Origin: PoT sp049331405
GTDB lineage: Bacteria; Planctomycetota; Planctomycetia; Isosphaerales; Isosphaeraceae
Assembly: GCF_049331405.1 (NCBI RefSeq)
Contig: NZ_CP186274.1
Span: 7,812,001 to 7,876,000 of the forward strand
DNA length: 64,000 nucleotides
Direction: 5' to 3'
This document shows, piece by piece, positions 26,799-36,693 of the stretch. The notes beneath the pieces were generated by a model that saw only the letters and a list, made by a program, of their open reading frames with translations, was not told where the DNA came from and made no database searches. Each line of letters begins with the position of its first letter. Within the stretch, counting starts at the first letter, position 1. The translations under genes were made by a program, and so were the position numbers.

Positions 26799-29414
26799 AT
26801 GGCCGAACTGCAATCCCCCGAACTGCTCGGGCACTCGCTCACTCCCGACGAAGGCTCCCCGCAGGCCTTCGACGAGATGGTCGCACCCGACGGCACCATC
26901 CGGGGGCACTGGCAGAGCTTCGTCCGGCAGTTGGTATCGCTCGGGCTTCCGGACGTTCGGAACCGCTGGGAAGACGCCAAGCACCTGATCCGCGAAAACG
27001 GCGTCACCTACAACGTCTACGGCGACCCGAGGGGCATGGAACGCCCCTGGGAACTCGACCCGATTCCGCTCCTTGTGTCATCGCAGGACGCGAGCTGGAT
27101 CGAGCATGGGCTGACGCAACGCGCCCGGCTCCTCGAACTGATCCTGGCTGACCTCTATGGCCCGCAGCGAGCCCTGGCCGAGGGCTATCTGCCCCCGCCC
27201 CTGCTCTATGGACACCCTGGTTTCTTGCGCGCCTGCCAGGGGATCGAACCGCTGGGCAATCGCCGACTCCTGCTCTACGCCGCGGACGTGGGTCGAAGTC
27301 CCGACGGCATCTTTCGCGTCATTTCCGACCGCGCCCAGGCCCCCTCGGGACTTGGTTACGCGCTCGAGAATCGGATCGTGCTCACGCGGATGATGCCCGA
27401 GATCTTCCGGGAGTGTCGGGTCCAACGACTCGCCCTCTTCTTCCAGAGTTTGCGGCAGACACTGGCCTCGATCGCCCCCTATGATCGCGACAACCCTCGG
27501 ATTGTGCTCCTCACGCCGGGCCCCTACAACGAGACCTATTTCGAGCACGCGTATCTGGCTCGGTACCTGGGATACACGCTCGTCGAAGGCAACGACCTGA
27601 CCGTCCGCGATAACCGGGTCTATCTCAAGCTCCTCGGCGGCCTTCAACCGGTCGACGTCATCCTTCGACGCCTCGACGACGACTATTGCGACCCGCTCGA
27701 GCTGCGTCGAGATTCGTTCCTCGGAGTGCCCGGTCTGGTGCAAGCCGTCCGCGCGGGGAACGTTGCGGTGGCCAACTCCCTCGGCAGCGGGTTGGTGGAA
27801 TCCCCCGCACTGCTCGCGTATCTACCGGGTCTCTGTCGCTTCTTCCTCGGTGAAGACCTGCGCTTGCCCTCAATTGCCACCTGGTGGTGTGGCGAGGAGT
27901 CTGGTCTTTCCTACGTCCTCGCGAACCTGTCGCGGATGATCGTCAGGCCCGCGTGTCGGTCAGGCCTGGTCGAGCCGATCTTCGGCGAGCGTCTCACCCG
28001 AGATGAGTTGGTAGCCCTGTCGGATCGCATCCGTCGTCGTCCCCTCGATTTCGTGGGGCAGGAGCAGATTTCACTCTCCACCGCGCCTGGCCTGGACGAC
28101 TCCGGGTTCCAGCCCAAGCAAGTGGCCGTTCGCTGGTTCCTGGCGGCGACCGGCAACGGCTTCACCATGATGCCCGGCGGCCTCTCGCGGATCACCTCCT
28201 CGGCCGACTCCCTGGTCGTGTCGATGCAACGAGGCGGCGGGAGTAAGGATACCTGGCTCCTTTCCGATGGCCCGGTAAGCACCTTCAGTCTGCTCTCGCC
28301 CAAGGTCCAGGTGGTGAAGTTGAGCCGAGGCGGCGGCGACCTACCCAGCCGCGTGGCCGATGACCTCTTCTGGCTGGGGCGATACGTCGAGAGAGTCGAG
28401 GGGACGATTCGCCTCCTTCGCGTGATCCTGATCCGCATGACGGATCAAACGGGGCTCACGGAAGCCCCCGAACTCCCCGCATTGCTCCGAAGCCTCACGT
28501 ACCAGACCATGAGTACCCCCGGCTTCATCGGGGCCGGAGCGGCGGAACGCCTCGCCACGCCCGAGGCCGAGTTGCTCTCGCTGATCGGCGACCCCAGCCG
28601 GACCACGAGCCTGAAGGCCACGATCCACTCGCTCCATCACCTCGCCGGCAAGGTCCGCGACCGCTTCTCGATCGATCTCTGGCGTATCCTGATCGGCTTG
28701 GACTTGGACACCGACGAGGATGACTTCCATCGCTACGACGGGGGCCGCGAATGGCCTCCGTTCGTCAGCTCGGGCCAGAAGGCACCTAGGCTACTCAGCG
28801 AGATCCGCGACATCCTCGACGACAAGATCCTCCGGCTTGCCGCCTTCTCCGGCCTCGTCGCCGAGAGCATGACGCGCGGCCAGGGGTGGCGGTTCCTCGA
28901 CATGGGCCGGAGGCTCGAGCGGTCCCTCCGAGGCGTCGGCCAGATCCGGAGCACACTGACGACCGTGACCGGCCCCGAGGACTCCCTGCTCGAGGCCCTG
29001 CTCCAGGTCGCCGATAGCTCCATGACGTATCGTCGACGCTACATGAGCCAGCTCCAGACGGCTCCGGTCCTCGACCTCCTCCTCGCCGACGAGACGAATC
29101 CGAGGTCCGTTGCCTTCCAACTCCTCGCCCTGGCGGAAAGCCTCGAGCAACTCCCCCGCGGCGACTCAACGCATGACCCGAAGCTCGATTACAAGATCGC
29201 GATCGCGGCACTCGACCGAGTGCGGAACGCTGACCCCGACATGCTGGCCAGCGTCGATCCACGCGGCTCGCGCGCCGGGCTCGACGGACTTCTCTCGACC
29301 CTCGAATCGGAAATCCCCGACATTTCCGACCACCTCAGCCGGAGTTACTTCAGCCATCTCTATCCGTCGCGACATTCCATGAAGACCGTCGGGTTCCATC
29401 ACTATGTACTATAA
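26799..29414 (+). CDS. Circularly permuted ATP-grasp ligase fused to alpha-E domain
   Basis: 871 residues. The first about 490 are a circularly permuted ATP-grasp (DUF404/DUF407) with YNVYGDPRGMERPWELD and ADLYGPQRALAEGYLPP. A 15-residue linker leads to the alpha-E (DUF403) domain from about 510, opening with LPSRVADDLFWLGRYVER, the hallmark of that family. ATP-grasp enzymes join a carboxylate to an amine using ATP. The fused alpha-E domain is all helical and of unknown role. The gene overlaps the next transglutaminase by 11 bp, so the two are translationally coupled. Start: ATG 26799 (MAELQSPELL) is preferred on family grounds. An ATG at 26733 is in frame and has a GGA ahead of it, so it cannot be excluded. 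Confidence 0.9.
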   Translation: MAELQSPELLGHSLTPDEGSPQAFDEMVAPDGTIRGHWQSFVRQLVSLGLPDVRNRWEDAKHLIRENGVTYNVYGDPRGMERPWELDPIPLLVSSQDASWIEHGLTQRARLLELILADLYGPQRALAEGYLPPPLLYGHPGFLRACQGIEPLGNRRLLLYAADVGRSPDGIFRVISDRAQAPSGLGYALENRIVLTRMMPEIFRECRVQRLALFFQSLRQTLASIAPYDRDNPRIVLLTPGPYNETYFEHAYLARYLGYTLVEGNDLTVRDNRVYLKLLGGLQPVDVILRRLDDDYCDPLELRRDSFLGVPGLVQAVRAGNVAVANSLGSGLVESPALLAYLPGLCRFFLGEDLRLPSIATWWCGEESGLSYVLANLSRMIVRPACRSGLVEPIFGERLTRDELVALSDRIRRRPLDFVGQEQISLSTAPGLDDSGFQPKQVAVRWFLAATGNGFTMMPGGLSRITSSADSLVVSMQRGGGSKDTWLLSDGPVSTFSLLSPKVQVVKLSRGGGDLPSRVADDLFWLGRYVERVEGTIRLLRVILIRMTDQTGLTEAPELPALLRSLTYQTMSTPGFIGAGAAERLATPEAELLSLIGDPSRTTSLKATIHSLHHLAGKVRDRFSIDLWRILIGLDLDTDEDDFHRYDGGREWPPFVSSGQKAPRLLSEIRDILDDKILRLAAFSGLVAESMTRGQGWRFLDMGRRLERSLRGVGQIRSTLTTVTGPEDSLLEALLQVADSSMTYRRRYMSQLQTAPVLDLLLADETNPRSVAFQLLALAESLEQLPRGDSTHDPKLDYKIAIAALDRVRNADPDMLASVDPRGSRAGLDGLLSTLESEIPDISDHLSRSYFSHLYPSRHSMKTVGFHHYVL

Positions 29415-30288
29415 AATCACGCATACCACCCGATATCATTACGCCTATAACGTTTCCCTTTGTCATAATTTGACCCATCTGTCGGCGAGAAATAGCCCCT
29501 GGCAAGACTGCCTCGAAAGCGAGATCACGGTCAACTCGCAACCCGCGGTCTCCGTACCGCAAGTCGATTTCTTCGGCAACCCCGTGACGTTCTTCACGGT
29601 GCAAGAGCCGCACGAGCGCCTGGAAGTCACCGCGTTCAATCGCGTACGTATCCGACCCAGGCCCACACCCCATTCCGACGCTTCATGCAACTGGGAGGCG
29701 GCGCGTGACGTGATCGCGTCGGGCCGGGACGCAGAATCGCTCGACGCCTATCAATACGTCTTTGAATCTCACTACGTGAGGCATGAAGACGAATTGGCGC
29801 ACTACGCGAGCCCTTCGTTCACGCCCGGTCGTCCGCTCATCGACGCGATCCTGGACCTCACGCGACGGATCCACGAGGAGTTCATTTTCGATCCGCAGGC
29901 GACGACGATCGAGACCCCTCCGCGGGAACTCTTGAAGATCCGGCGAGGAGTCTGCCAGGATTTCGCCCACTTCCAGATCGCCTGCCTGCGATCCCTCGGA
30001 CTGGCCGCCCGTTATGTCAGCGGCTACCTGCTGACGACGCCGCCCCCCGGTCAACCCCGGATGGTCGGCGCGGACGTCTCGCACGCCTGGCTCTCGGTCT
30101 ACTGCCCCGGCTACGGGTGGCTCGACGTCGACCCGACTAACAACCTCGTCGTCTCGGACTTACACCCGACGATCGCCTGGGGCCGCGACTACGACGACGT
30201 GAGCCCTATCAAGGGCGTGGTCCTCGGGGGGGGGAACCACACGGTTTCCGTCTCCGTCGACGTCATCGCCGAGCCCGATCCGCTCTGA
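29404..30288 (+). CDS. Transglutaminase family cysteine protease-like protein
   Basis: 294 residues. The N-terminal beta domain opens MYYKITHTTRYHYAYNV, the usual start of this family. The core has Cys184 (RRGVCQDFAHFQIAC), His227 (VSHAWLSVYCPG) and Asp near 242 (LDVDPTNN), giving a complete triad. No signal peptide, so it is cytosolic. The ATG lies inside the last codons of the ATP-grasp gene. The constant association of this gene with ATP-grasp/alpha-E proteins suggests it cleaves or transfers the peptide bond that the ligase makes, or processes a peptide tag; this is inference. The following WD40 gene is convergent. Confidence 0.9.
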   Translation: MYYKITHTTRYHYAYNVSLCHNLTHLSARNSPWQDCLESEITVNSQPAVSVPQVDFFGNPVTFFTVQEPHERLEVTAFNRVRIRPRPTPHSDASCNWEAARDVIASGRDAESLDAYQYVFESHYVRHEDELAHYASPSFTPGRPLIDAILDLTRRIHEEFIFDPQATTIETPPRELLKIRRGVCQDFAHFQIACLRSLGLAARYVSGYLLTTPPPGQPRMVGADVSHAWLSVYCPGYGWLDVDPTNNLVVSDLHPTIAWGRDYDDVSPIKGVVLGGGNHTVSVSVDVIAEPDPL

Positions 30289-30322
30289 CATCGGGCTGGC
30301 GACATCGCACTCGGCAAGACGA

Positions 30323-31351
30323 TCAGGCTTTCGCCTTCTCGAAGAGGCCGTAGATGCGAACGTGGCCATCATGATGGGCTACGGCCACATGACGCCCATC
30401 GTTGGCGAGGTCCAACCCACGGCCTGTGTTGGGCAGCGCCAGCTTGAAAAACTCGTTCACCTCGGTGGGCTTGAAGAACCAGAGAAATCCTCCACTCGTC
30501 CCGCCCGAGACCATCACGATCACGTTGGGCGCGAGGCTGCGGACGCCCCAGCCAACCCCCTTGATGTCCTCCTTGGGTCGCTGGAGTTGGACGAGTTTCC
30601 CATCCTTCCAATCGAGGACGACATTCGCGGGGTTACTCACCGCACCGAGCGGATTCGAGGCCTCGATCAATCCGGAGCCGACCAGATAGGTCCCGTCTGG
30701 GGTCAAAGTGAGGTCACGTACTCCGCCGTAATCAACCCCCTGAGAGGCGAAGTAGATCGCCAGCTTCGAGGCATCGAACCGCCGGACTTCCTTGAAGGTC
30801 GCGAGATCCCACTGGACGATCCGCCCCTGCAAATCCGCCGAGATCAGGAACTGCCCGGAGGGGTCGAACAGCACCTTGTAGACGGGTTTGTCGTGGCCGG
30901 GGAGACTGGCCAGCGGGGCCCCATCGGCCGCCGACCAAAGTCGAACGGCCTTATCATTGCCGCAGGTGGCGACCATCTTCCCCGAGGCGTTGACGGCGAT
31001 GGAGTTGATCCAGCCCGAGTGGGCCTCGAACTTCCGCTTGGGGGTCGTTTCCTTGGATTCGACATCCCACGAATAGAGGATCCCCTCGCTACCCCCCGAG
31101 AACATGGTTGTGCCATCTGGTGTCGGCTCGAGCGCAAATGGCCAACTCTCATGCCCCTTCAGGACAGTCTTGGCCTTCGAGGCCATATCCCAGCGCACAA
31201 CGCTCGCGTCTTCCGAGGTCGCGAAGACGAACCGCCCCTTGGGTTCGAATCGGCAGGCGATCAGCGGCTTCTCGTGGACGAGGTCGTGCACGAGATGAGC
31301 CAGCTCCGGCTTGGCCGGCGGCGTCGATGCGGCGTTGTCTAGCATGCTCAT
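30323..31351 (-). CDS. WD40-repeat protein
   Basis: 342 residues forming a beta-propeller of about six to seven WD40 blades, with repeats such as WDMASKAKTVLKGHESWPF, SWDVESKETTPKRKFEAH, LWSAADGAPLASLPGHD and QWDLATFKEVRRFD, each ending in the W-D/GH pattern. No signal peptide is evident, although its partners are exported. Its ATG overlaps the stop of the DUF1501 gene by four bases (ATGA), so the two are translationally coupled. In planctomycetes WD40, DUF1501 and DUF1549/1553 genes are often found as such sets; the joint function is unknown. Confidence 0.92.
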   Translation of the reverse strand: MSMLDNAASTPPAKPELAHLVHDLVHEKPLIACRFEPKGRFVFATSEDASVVRWDMASKAKTVLKGHESWPFALEPTPDGTTMFSGGSEGILYSWDVESKETTPKRKFEAHSGWINSIAVNASGKMVATCGNDKAVRLWSAADGAPLASLPGHDKPVYKVLFDPSGQFLISADLQGRIVQWDLATFKEVRRFDASKLAIYFASQGVDYGGVRDLTLTPDGTYLVGSGLIEASNPLGAVSNPANVVLDWKDGKLVQLQRPKEDIKGVGWGVRSLAPNVIVMVSGGTSGGFLWFFKPTEVNEFFKLALPNTGRGLDLANDGRHVAVAHHDGHVRIYGLFEKAKA

Positions 31352-32640
31352 GCGAGCAGATCCTTGATCGCCGAACCGGCCGGGTCGCCGAGTTGGATGA
31401 TGCGACCGTCGACATCGAGGTCTTCGGAGGGATTCAAGCCGACCGCCCGGAGATACGTGTGGTAGAGCTGCGCGGCGTTGACCTGGCCGTCGACGACTTC
31501 GGTGCCGTTCGGATTCGTCTTACCGTGAACCATGCCAGGTTTGATGCCGCAGCCGGCCATGGCAATCGACCAGGCGGTGCCCCAATGGTCTCGCCCGTAG
31601 AGGTAGTTGATGCTCGGCGTGCGGCCGAACTCGGACATGACCACGACGAGCGTATGCTTGAGCAAGCCCCTGGCGGCAAGGTCCTCGATCAAGTTCGAGA
31701 ATCCCTGGTCGAACTCGCCGACCTGCTCGAGGTGGAACGAGAAATTCTCGTTGTGAGTGTCGTAGTTCGAGTGCGAGACCTGGACGTAGGTGACGCCCGA
31801 CTCCAGAAGTCGGCGGGCGAGCAGGCAGTGGCGCCCGAAGTCGTGCGAACCGTATCGCTCCTGATCCTTCGTCGATTCCTTGGAGACGTCGAAGACCTCG
31901 CGTCGCTTCATCAGCAGTAGGGCCTGCTCGTAGGTCGTCGTGTAGGCCTCCGTCTCGGCCGTCCGACGACGCGTGGCGAACCGGTCGTTCATGCGACGGC
32001 GCAGGTCGTGTCGCAGGGCCTCGCCCTTCTCGTCGACGAGGCCGGAGCGGGTCGTGTTGTCGGGAGGATTGCCATTGCCGAGATAGAGCGCCGCATATTT
32101 GGGCCCGAGATAGGCGGCCTCGGTCCCCGTCCGACCGCCGCCGCCCGGCGTGATGTAGATGTAGCCGGGGAGCGGGTTGGTCTCAGCTCCTAGGAACTTC
32201 GCGGCCATGGAACCGAAATGAGGATGCGCCACGCCCGGCATCTCTGGCCGGCCGGTGTGCATCATGTACTGTCCCTTGGCGTGATCATTCTCGTTGGTAT
32301 TCACACCTCGTGCCAGCGAGATGTGGTGCATCAGCTTGGCGGTCCTGGGCATCAACTCGGAGATCCGGGTTCCCGGGACGCTGGTCTCGATCGAGCGGAA
32401 GGGGCCGCCGGTTTCCGTGCCCGGCTTGGGATCCCAGGTCTCGAGTTGGCTCGCGCCGCCGGCCAGCCAGACGACCAGCACTTGCTTCTCCCGCCCCTGG
32501 AGTTCGGCGGCGATTGACGGCTGCACGAACCGGGAGAAACCAAACTGCGAGGCGACTCCGACTCCCGTCGCCAGGCCGCCGAGGAATCGCCGGCGCGACA
32601 TGAGATGATCTTCTGAGCCGCACGCGTAATCGCATTTCAT
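31348..32640 (-). CDS. DUF1501 protein, Tat-exported
   Basis: 430 residues. The leader has a twin-arginine motif (SRRRFLGGLA at 15-24) and a hydrophobic stretch, followed by the DUF1501 core VLVVWLAGGASQLETWDPKP and the VVVMSEFGRTP motif. DUF1501 is an alkaline-phosphatase-superfamily relative with unknown substrate, found in large numbers in planctomycetes. Start: ATG 32640 with GGGAGATCC upstream, instead of the first in-frame codon at 32655. The preceding gene is the DUF1549/DUF1553 protein, 64 bp upstream, and the following gene (WD40) overlaps by 4 bp. Confidence 0.92.
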   Translation of the reverse strand: MKCDYACGSEDHLMSRRRFLGGLATGVGVASQFGFSRFVQPSIAAELQGREKQVLVVWLAGGASQLETWDPKPGTETGGPFRSIETSVPGTRISELMPRTAKLMHHISLARGVNTNENDHAKGQYMMHTGRPEMPGVAHPHFGSMAAKFLGAETNPLPGYIYITPGGGGRTGTEAAYLGPKYAALYLGNGNPPDNTTRSGLVDEKGEALRHDLRRRMNDRFATRRRTAETEAYTTTYEQALLLMKRREVFDVSKESTKDQERYGSHDFGRHCLLARRLLESGVTYVQVSHSNYDTHNENFSFHLEQVGEFDQGFSNLIEDLAARGLLKHTLVVVMSEFGRTPSINYLYGRDHWGTAWSIAMAGCGIKPGMVHGKTNPNGTEVVDGQVNAAQLYHTYLRAVGLNPSEDLDVDGRIIQLGDPAGSAIKDLLA

Positions 32641-32704
32641 CGCTGGATCTCCCATCGTGGAGTCGGCTGGTCCGTCTACGCGACTGGCTGACTGGCTTGA
32701 CTGC

Positions 32705-34426
32705 TCAGTGATTGAATCGGAACTCGGTCGACGCTGTCAGGGCCCAGGCAAGTTCCCGAATGGCTTCCCCCCGGCTATTCCCGCGATCGGCGAGGTAACG
32801 GGCGACCTCGTCCCGCTCTTCCGCGCTTGGGCGACGGCTGAGGATCGCGAGATAAAGCTCCTCGGCGAGTTCGCCCGGATCCTTCTTCTCGATCAGGCGT
32901 CCGCCGAGGTTCCCGGGGCTCGGGCTGAACCATTCCAGGATGATGTTGCTATTGGCAAAGAAGAGAGCCTGGTCCACGCTCGACTGCCCGGGATTCTCGG
33001 CCTGTCCCGCCGCGCTCCCGAACCTCGACGTGAATGGCTGGACGCTCCCCTGGAGCTGATCGTAAACCGCCTTCTCGACCGAGTCGGTCCTGATCTGTTT
33101 CCGCTTGTCATCCTGAGCCGTGATATCACGGAACTTCGTATCCACGTCGATCAGTTGATGCTCGGCCTGCTTCCGCTGGTTCGCCACGATCCCGGCGGCC
33201 TGCATCAGGCTCCAGGCGATCTGCTCGGAGTTCATCGGCTTCAGGAGCCCAATTGAAAGGCTCTCAGGAGTCGCTTCGGCCGTCGAACCGCCCGGCGGTG
33301 GTTCGCTCGAGCGCTGATAGACGCGGGTGAGGGCGATCTCGCGGATGAAGGCCTTCACGTCGTATTTGCCGTTCGCGAACTCCTTCGTCAGCATCTCGAG
33401 GAGTTCGGGATGGCTCGGTGGGTTATCGCCGTGATCCATGTCGAGCGGATGGACGATCCCGCGGCCGATCATCATCGCCCAGAGGCGGTTGGCGATCGTC
33501 CTGCTGAACTCCGGCACATCCGGCGAGGTGATGAAATCGGGGAGCAAGTCGCGGCGACTGTGCAGCGGCAAGGCCCTGATTTTTTCGCCGGGCGAGAGGC
33601 GATACTCTTGCCCCTTCGGGACGGCCGGCTCCGCGGCCTCTGTCCCCTCGATGATCCTTGGCTTCGTCGTGCGGACGATCTTCTTCTTGAAGACCGACGA
33701 GAATGAAACGTCGCCGTCCGCCTTCTCCCCGAAGGTCATCGCGCCGCGATCGTCGGCCACGAGATAGCTGCGATTGAAGAAGGCGAAGAGGCCGTAGTAA
33801 TGCCCCTGCTTGAAGTCGCTGATCAAAGGATGATCATGACACTGGGCACACTGGAAGTCGCGGCCGAGGAAGAGCCGGCCGACGTCGCGAGTCAGCAGGT
33901 TCGGCTGACCTTCGCGGTCGAGGTAGAACTTGGCCGGACCTCGGTTCCCGGGCTCGGTGCCGTCGGCCTTCAGGATCTCGCGTACGAGTTGATCGTAAGG
34001 TTGATTGCGTGCAAATGCCTTGCGGAGGAACTCACGCCACTCGGCCGCTGGCACGTGCAGGTCGGCCCGACGTTCCATGAGCATGACGTCGAAGACCGTT
34101 GCCATTCGCCTGGCATAGCTCGGGCTGGCGAGGAGGCGGTCGATCAGGGCCGTCCGCTTGTAGGCCGAGGGGTCGTCGAGGAATTCCTTCGCCTCGGAGA
34201 CGGTGGGAATGGTGCCGGCCAGATCGAGCCAGGCCCTACGCAAGAATTCGGCGTCCGTCGCCGGCGGGGCGACGATCTGGCCGTCCAGTTTCGACTCGAT
34301 CTCGCGGTCGATCCGCTCGTGGAGGGGTAAAGGCTTCTCCCCTTCGGCGAGCCCAACGTTTGCGGTTCCGATGATCAGGACCCAGTTAGCGGCAACCCAC
34401 GCAAGGCTGGGGTGGGATCGTCTCAT
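32705..34426 (-). CDS. DUF1549/DUF1553 domain secreted protein
   Basis: 573 residues. The N-terminal signal peptide has core WVAANWVLIIGTANVGLA. The DUF1549 part carries LRRAWLDLAGTIPT, the FDVMLMERR region and the cytochrome-c-like CAQCHDHPL motif (near 190). The DUF1553 part has RTIANRLWAMMIGRGIVHPLD and ALTASTEFRFNH at the very end. In planctomycetes these proteins pair with DUF1501 partners, as here, and a carbohydrate or redox role has been suggested but not shown. Only one CxxCH heme-like site is present. Start: ATG 34426 with GAGGG five bases upstream; a GTG two codons earlier is in frame. Confidence 0.9.
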   Translation of the reverse strand: MRRSHPSLAWVAANWVLIIGTANVGLAEGEKPLPLHERIDREIESKLDGQIVAPPATDAEFLRRAWLDLAGTIPTVSEAKEFLDDPSAYKRTALIDRLLASPSYARRMATVFDVMLMERRADLHVPAAEWREFLRKAFARNQPYDQLVREILKADGTEPGNRGPAKFYLDREGQPNLLTRDVGRLFLGRDFQCAQCHDHPLISDFKQGHYYGLFAFFNRSYLVADDRGAMTFGEKADGDVSFSSVFKKKIVRTTKPRIIEGTEAAEPAVPKGQEYRLSPGEKIRALPLHSRRDLLPDFITSPDVPEFSRTIANRLWAMMIGRGIVHPLDMDHGDNPPSHPELLEMLTKEFANGKYDVKAFIREIALTRVYQRSSEPPPGGSTAEATPESLSIGLLKPMNSEQIAWSLMQAAGIVANQRKQAEHQLIDVDTKFRDITAQDDKRKQIRTDSVEKAVYDQLQGSVQPFTSRFGSAAGQAENPGQSSVDQALFFANSNIILEWFSPSPGNLGGRLIEKKDPGELAEELYLAILSRRPSAEERDEVARYLADRGNSRGEAIRELAWALTASTEFRFNH

Positions 34427-34746
34427 CTTCACCCTCGGGAACGGCAGTAGCGATCACGCTCGTTGCGAGCGACCCGACGCGACGACTCTCGTCGTGCAAA
34501 CGCCGGTGAGTGCAAATCGTGGCTGAATGTTTGTTAAACATACCCACGACGGGCACCTTCACGCAATCCAAATCTGGCTGCACGATTCCCGAAGATGGAT
34601 CAAACGCTCCAACCTCCTTCGGATTTGCTCGATCCGACGAAAATCGGGGCGATGTCCCGTCGGAGTCTTGAAACGTCCCTCGTATACTTCCTCAAATGAA
34701 AAACGCGCATTCCATGGCCCGCTGATTCTTGAGAAGGAAGCCTCGC
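34427..34746. other. 320-bp divergent intergenic region
   Basis: Between the DUF1549/1553 gene (minus) and the inositol-monophosphatase gene (plus). No gene, RNA or strong repeat is seen. It must hold both promoters. Confidence 0.45.
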
Positions 34747-35556
34747 ATGACGACGCCGGAACTCTCGATCGCCGAGCAAGCGGCCCGCGCCGCCAGCTCG
34801 ATCCTGACACGGTATTACCGCGAAGGCGTCGAGATGAGGAGCAAGGATGTCTCGAACCTCGTTTCCGACGCCGATGTCGAAGCCGAGCGAGCGATTGTCG
34901 AGGTGATCCGACGCGCCTTTCCCGGTCACGAGGTCCTCGGCGAAGAGGTCCACCAGGGGGACGTAGAGGCCGAGCACCTCTGGGTCGTCGACCCCCTCGA
35001 CGGCACGAATAACTTCGCCCACAAGATCCCGCACTTCGCTGTCTCGATCGCCTACTACCACAAGGGCGAGGCCCAGTGCGGGATCATCGTGAATCCGATC
35101 CGCGAGGAGTGGCACATTGCCGTCAAAGGCCAAGGAGCCTTCCAGAACGGCCGAAAGGTCCGGGTCTCCGAACACGCCCACCTGAATGAAGTCATCGTGG
35201 GTCTTGGTTTTTATTACGACCGGGGTGCCATGATGGAGGCGACATTGGGAGCCCTCGGCGACCTCAAGCGGAGCCACATCCACGGCAGTCGTCGCTTCGG
35301 CACGGCCTCGCTCGACCTCTGCATGGTCGGCATGGGTATGTTCGGAGCCTACTTCGAATACGAGCTATCACCTTGGGACTTCGCGGCCGGGCGACTCTTC
35401 GTCGAGGAAGCCGGCGGCAAGGTCACCACCTGCATGGGCAATCCCGTCACGCTCAAGAAGTCGAGCTTATTGGCGAGCAACGGACGCTTGCACGACCAGG
35501 TGCTTGCCATCGTCAGCAAACACAGCATCGGCGAGCCTGGCACATACGACAAATAG
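34747..35556 (+). CDS. Inositol monophosphatase family protein
   Basis: 269 residues, the usual family length. Metal and substrate motifs are all present: the Glu pair LGEEVH (near 65), DPLDGTNNF (near 88-96), and the C-terminal WDFAAGRLFVEEAGG (near 218). The enzyme removes phosphate from inositol-1-phosphate or related substrates (3'-phosphoadenosine-5'-phosphate in the CysQ branch, histidinol phosphate in the HisN branch); sequence alone does not separate them. Start: ATG 34747 with GAAGGAAG upstream; the longer frame from 34729 adds six residues. No metabolic genes are adjacent. Confidence 0.9.
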   Translation: MTTPELSIAEQAARAASSILTRYYREGVEMRSKDVSNLVSDADVEAERAIVEVIRRAFPGHEVLGEEVHQGDVEAEHLWVVDPLDGTNNFAHKIPHFAVSIAYYHKGEAQCGIIVNPIREEWHIAVKGQGAFQNGRKVRVSEHAHLNEVIVGLGFYYDRGAMMEATLGALGDLKRSHIHGSRRFGTASLDLCMVGMGMFGAYFEYELSPWDFAAGRLFVEEAGGKVTTCMGNPVTLKKSSLLASNGRLHDQVLAIVSKHSIGEPGTYDK

Positions 35557-35949
35557 GGGCCGATCTTTCCGGCTGATCGCTACCTCGCTCGAATGAACCG
35601 CCTGTCCTTCCCGATGCGCCCTCAGGTCATTCATTCCGAGCGAGGTTCGGTGATTAGGCGACGGATTCTGACTGAGAAGTCGACTGGACAAACTCAGAGG
35701 ATTGAGAGTCCCTTGCCCCTCTCGAGTTGCGGATGGAAGAGGGCGAGATCAGAAGCAGGCAATGAAGTGACTTTCACTCTTCCAGAACGACACATCGCAA
35801 TTCGCGGAAATCGTAGTACACCCGCTCGCCTTGATAATTCTTCTCAACTCCGCGACCATCTAGCGAAGCTCGCCCCTCTCGAACCACGACATTCCCCTCG
35901 AGCACGACTCTCGACACCTTGCCCATTTCCTTGTCTTCGAATCCATCCT
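35557..35949. other. 393-bp region between inositol monophosphatase gene and IS1595 remnant
   Basis: No gene called. A minus-strand stretch at 35777-35949 reads as about 57 residues of ordinary protein-like composition (VSRVVLEGNVVVREGR) ending in a stop. It enters from inside the IS1595 terminus and may be the tail of a host gene cut by that insertion, but no upstream half is found beyond 38191. Confidence 0.4.
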
Positions 35950-36693
35950 GGATCAAGACAGATTCCGGGGTGGTGCTACGAGAGGAGTGATGAGGGCCCC
36001 GAGCAGGGCCTTTCCGCGAGCCCGGATTTTCGCGGTGCGGGCGGAGCCAATTCCTCAGCATGGACCAGAAGCCTTCCATTGTGTAGACGTGGACCTCATG
36101 GAAGCCGTCGCCGTCCTCGTCCCGGGCGTTTCCGCCCCGGCCGTGACAAACCGTCTTATGCCGATATCCCTATTCCTCCAGCCGACTGTCGATGTCTTAC
36201 TCGTTGGTGTGGATCAGCGTCCCCGGCGCGATCGTCGCCTCGATCAAGCTGCGGATCGTGGCCTGCCGGACGTTCGCTAGCATCCGGATCACGACCCGGC
36301 CGCCGCGCTGGAGCATACCGAAGATCGGCGGCTTCTCCTTCTCGAGCGTCCCTCGGCACGGGGACTCCTTCAGTCGTCGGCGGCCGACTCGGCCTTTTTT
36401 TTGACCGCCTCGGGATGGCCCTTGTGCCCGGCCACGACATAGACTTCGTCGCACTCGACCTCGCCGGAGAGTTCCTGCGGAGGGTCCGGTCGACGACCCC
36501 CTGGCGGAGCGTCGTGATCATGTCGCGGGCGTCCGATTTGTCGATGCCGACCTCGCGAAGGATTTGCAGATCCGAGAGGTTCAGCCCCATCAGATACAAG
36601 CAAGCGACCCAGTCCCGCAGCGACAGGTTATGGTGGACCCCGAAAACTGGACCATCTGTTAAGCTACTCAGACGGGTCTGAGGAGGAGGACGG

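Noticed and set aside
35774..35949. Possible tail of a host gene truncated by IS1595
   Set aside because: Reads as protein-like for about 57 codons but starts inside the IS terminus and no matching other half is found past 38191.
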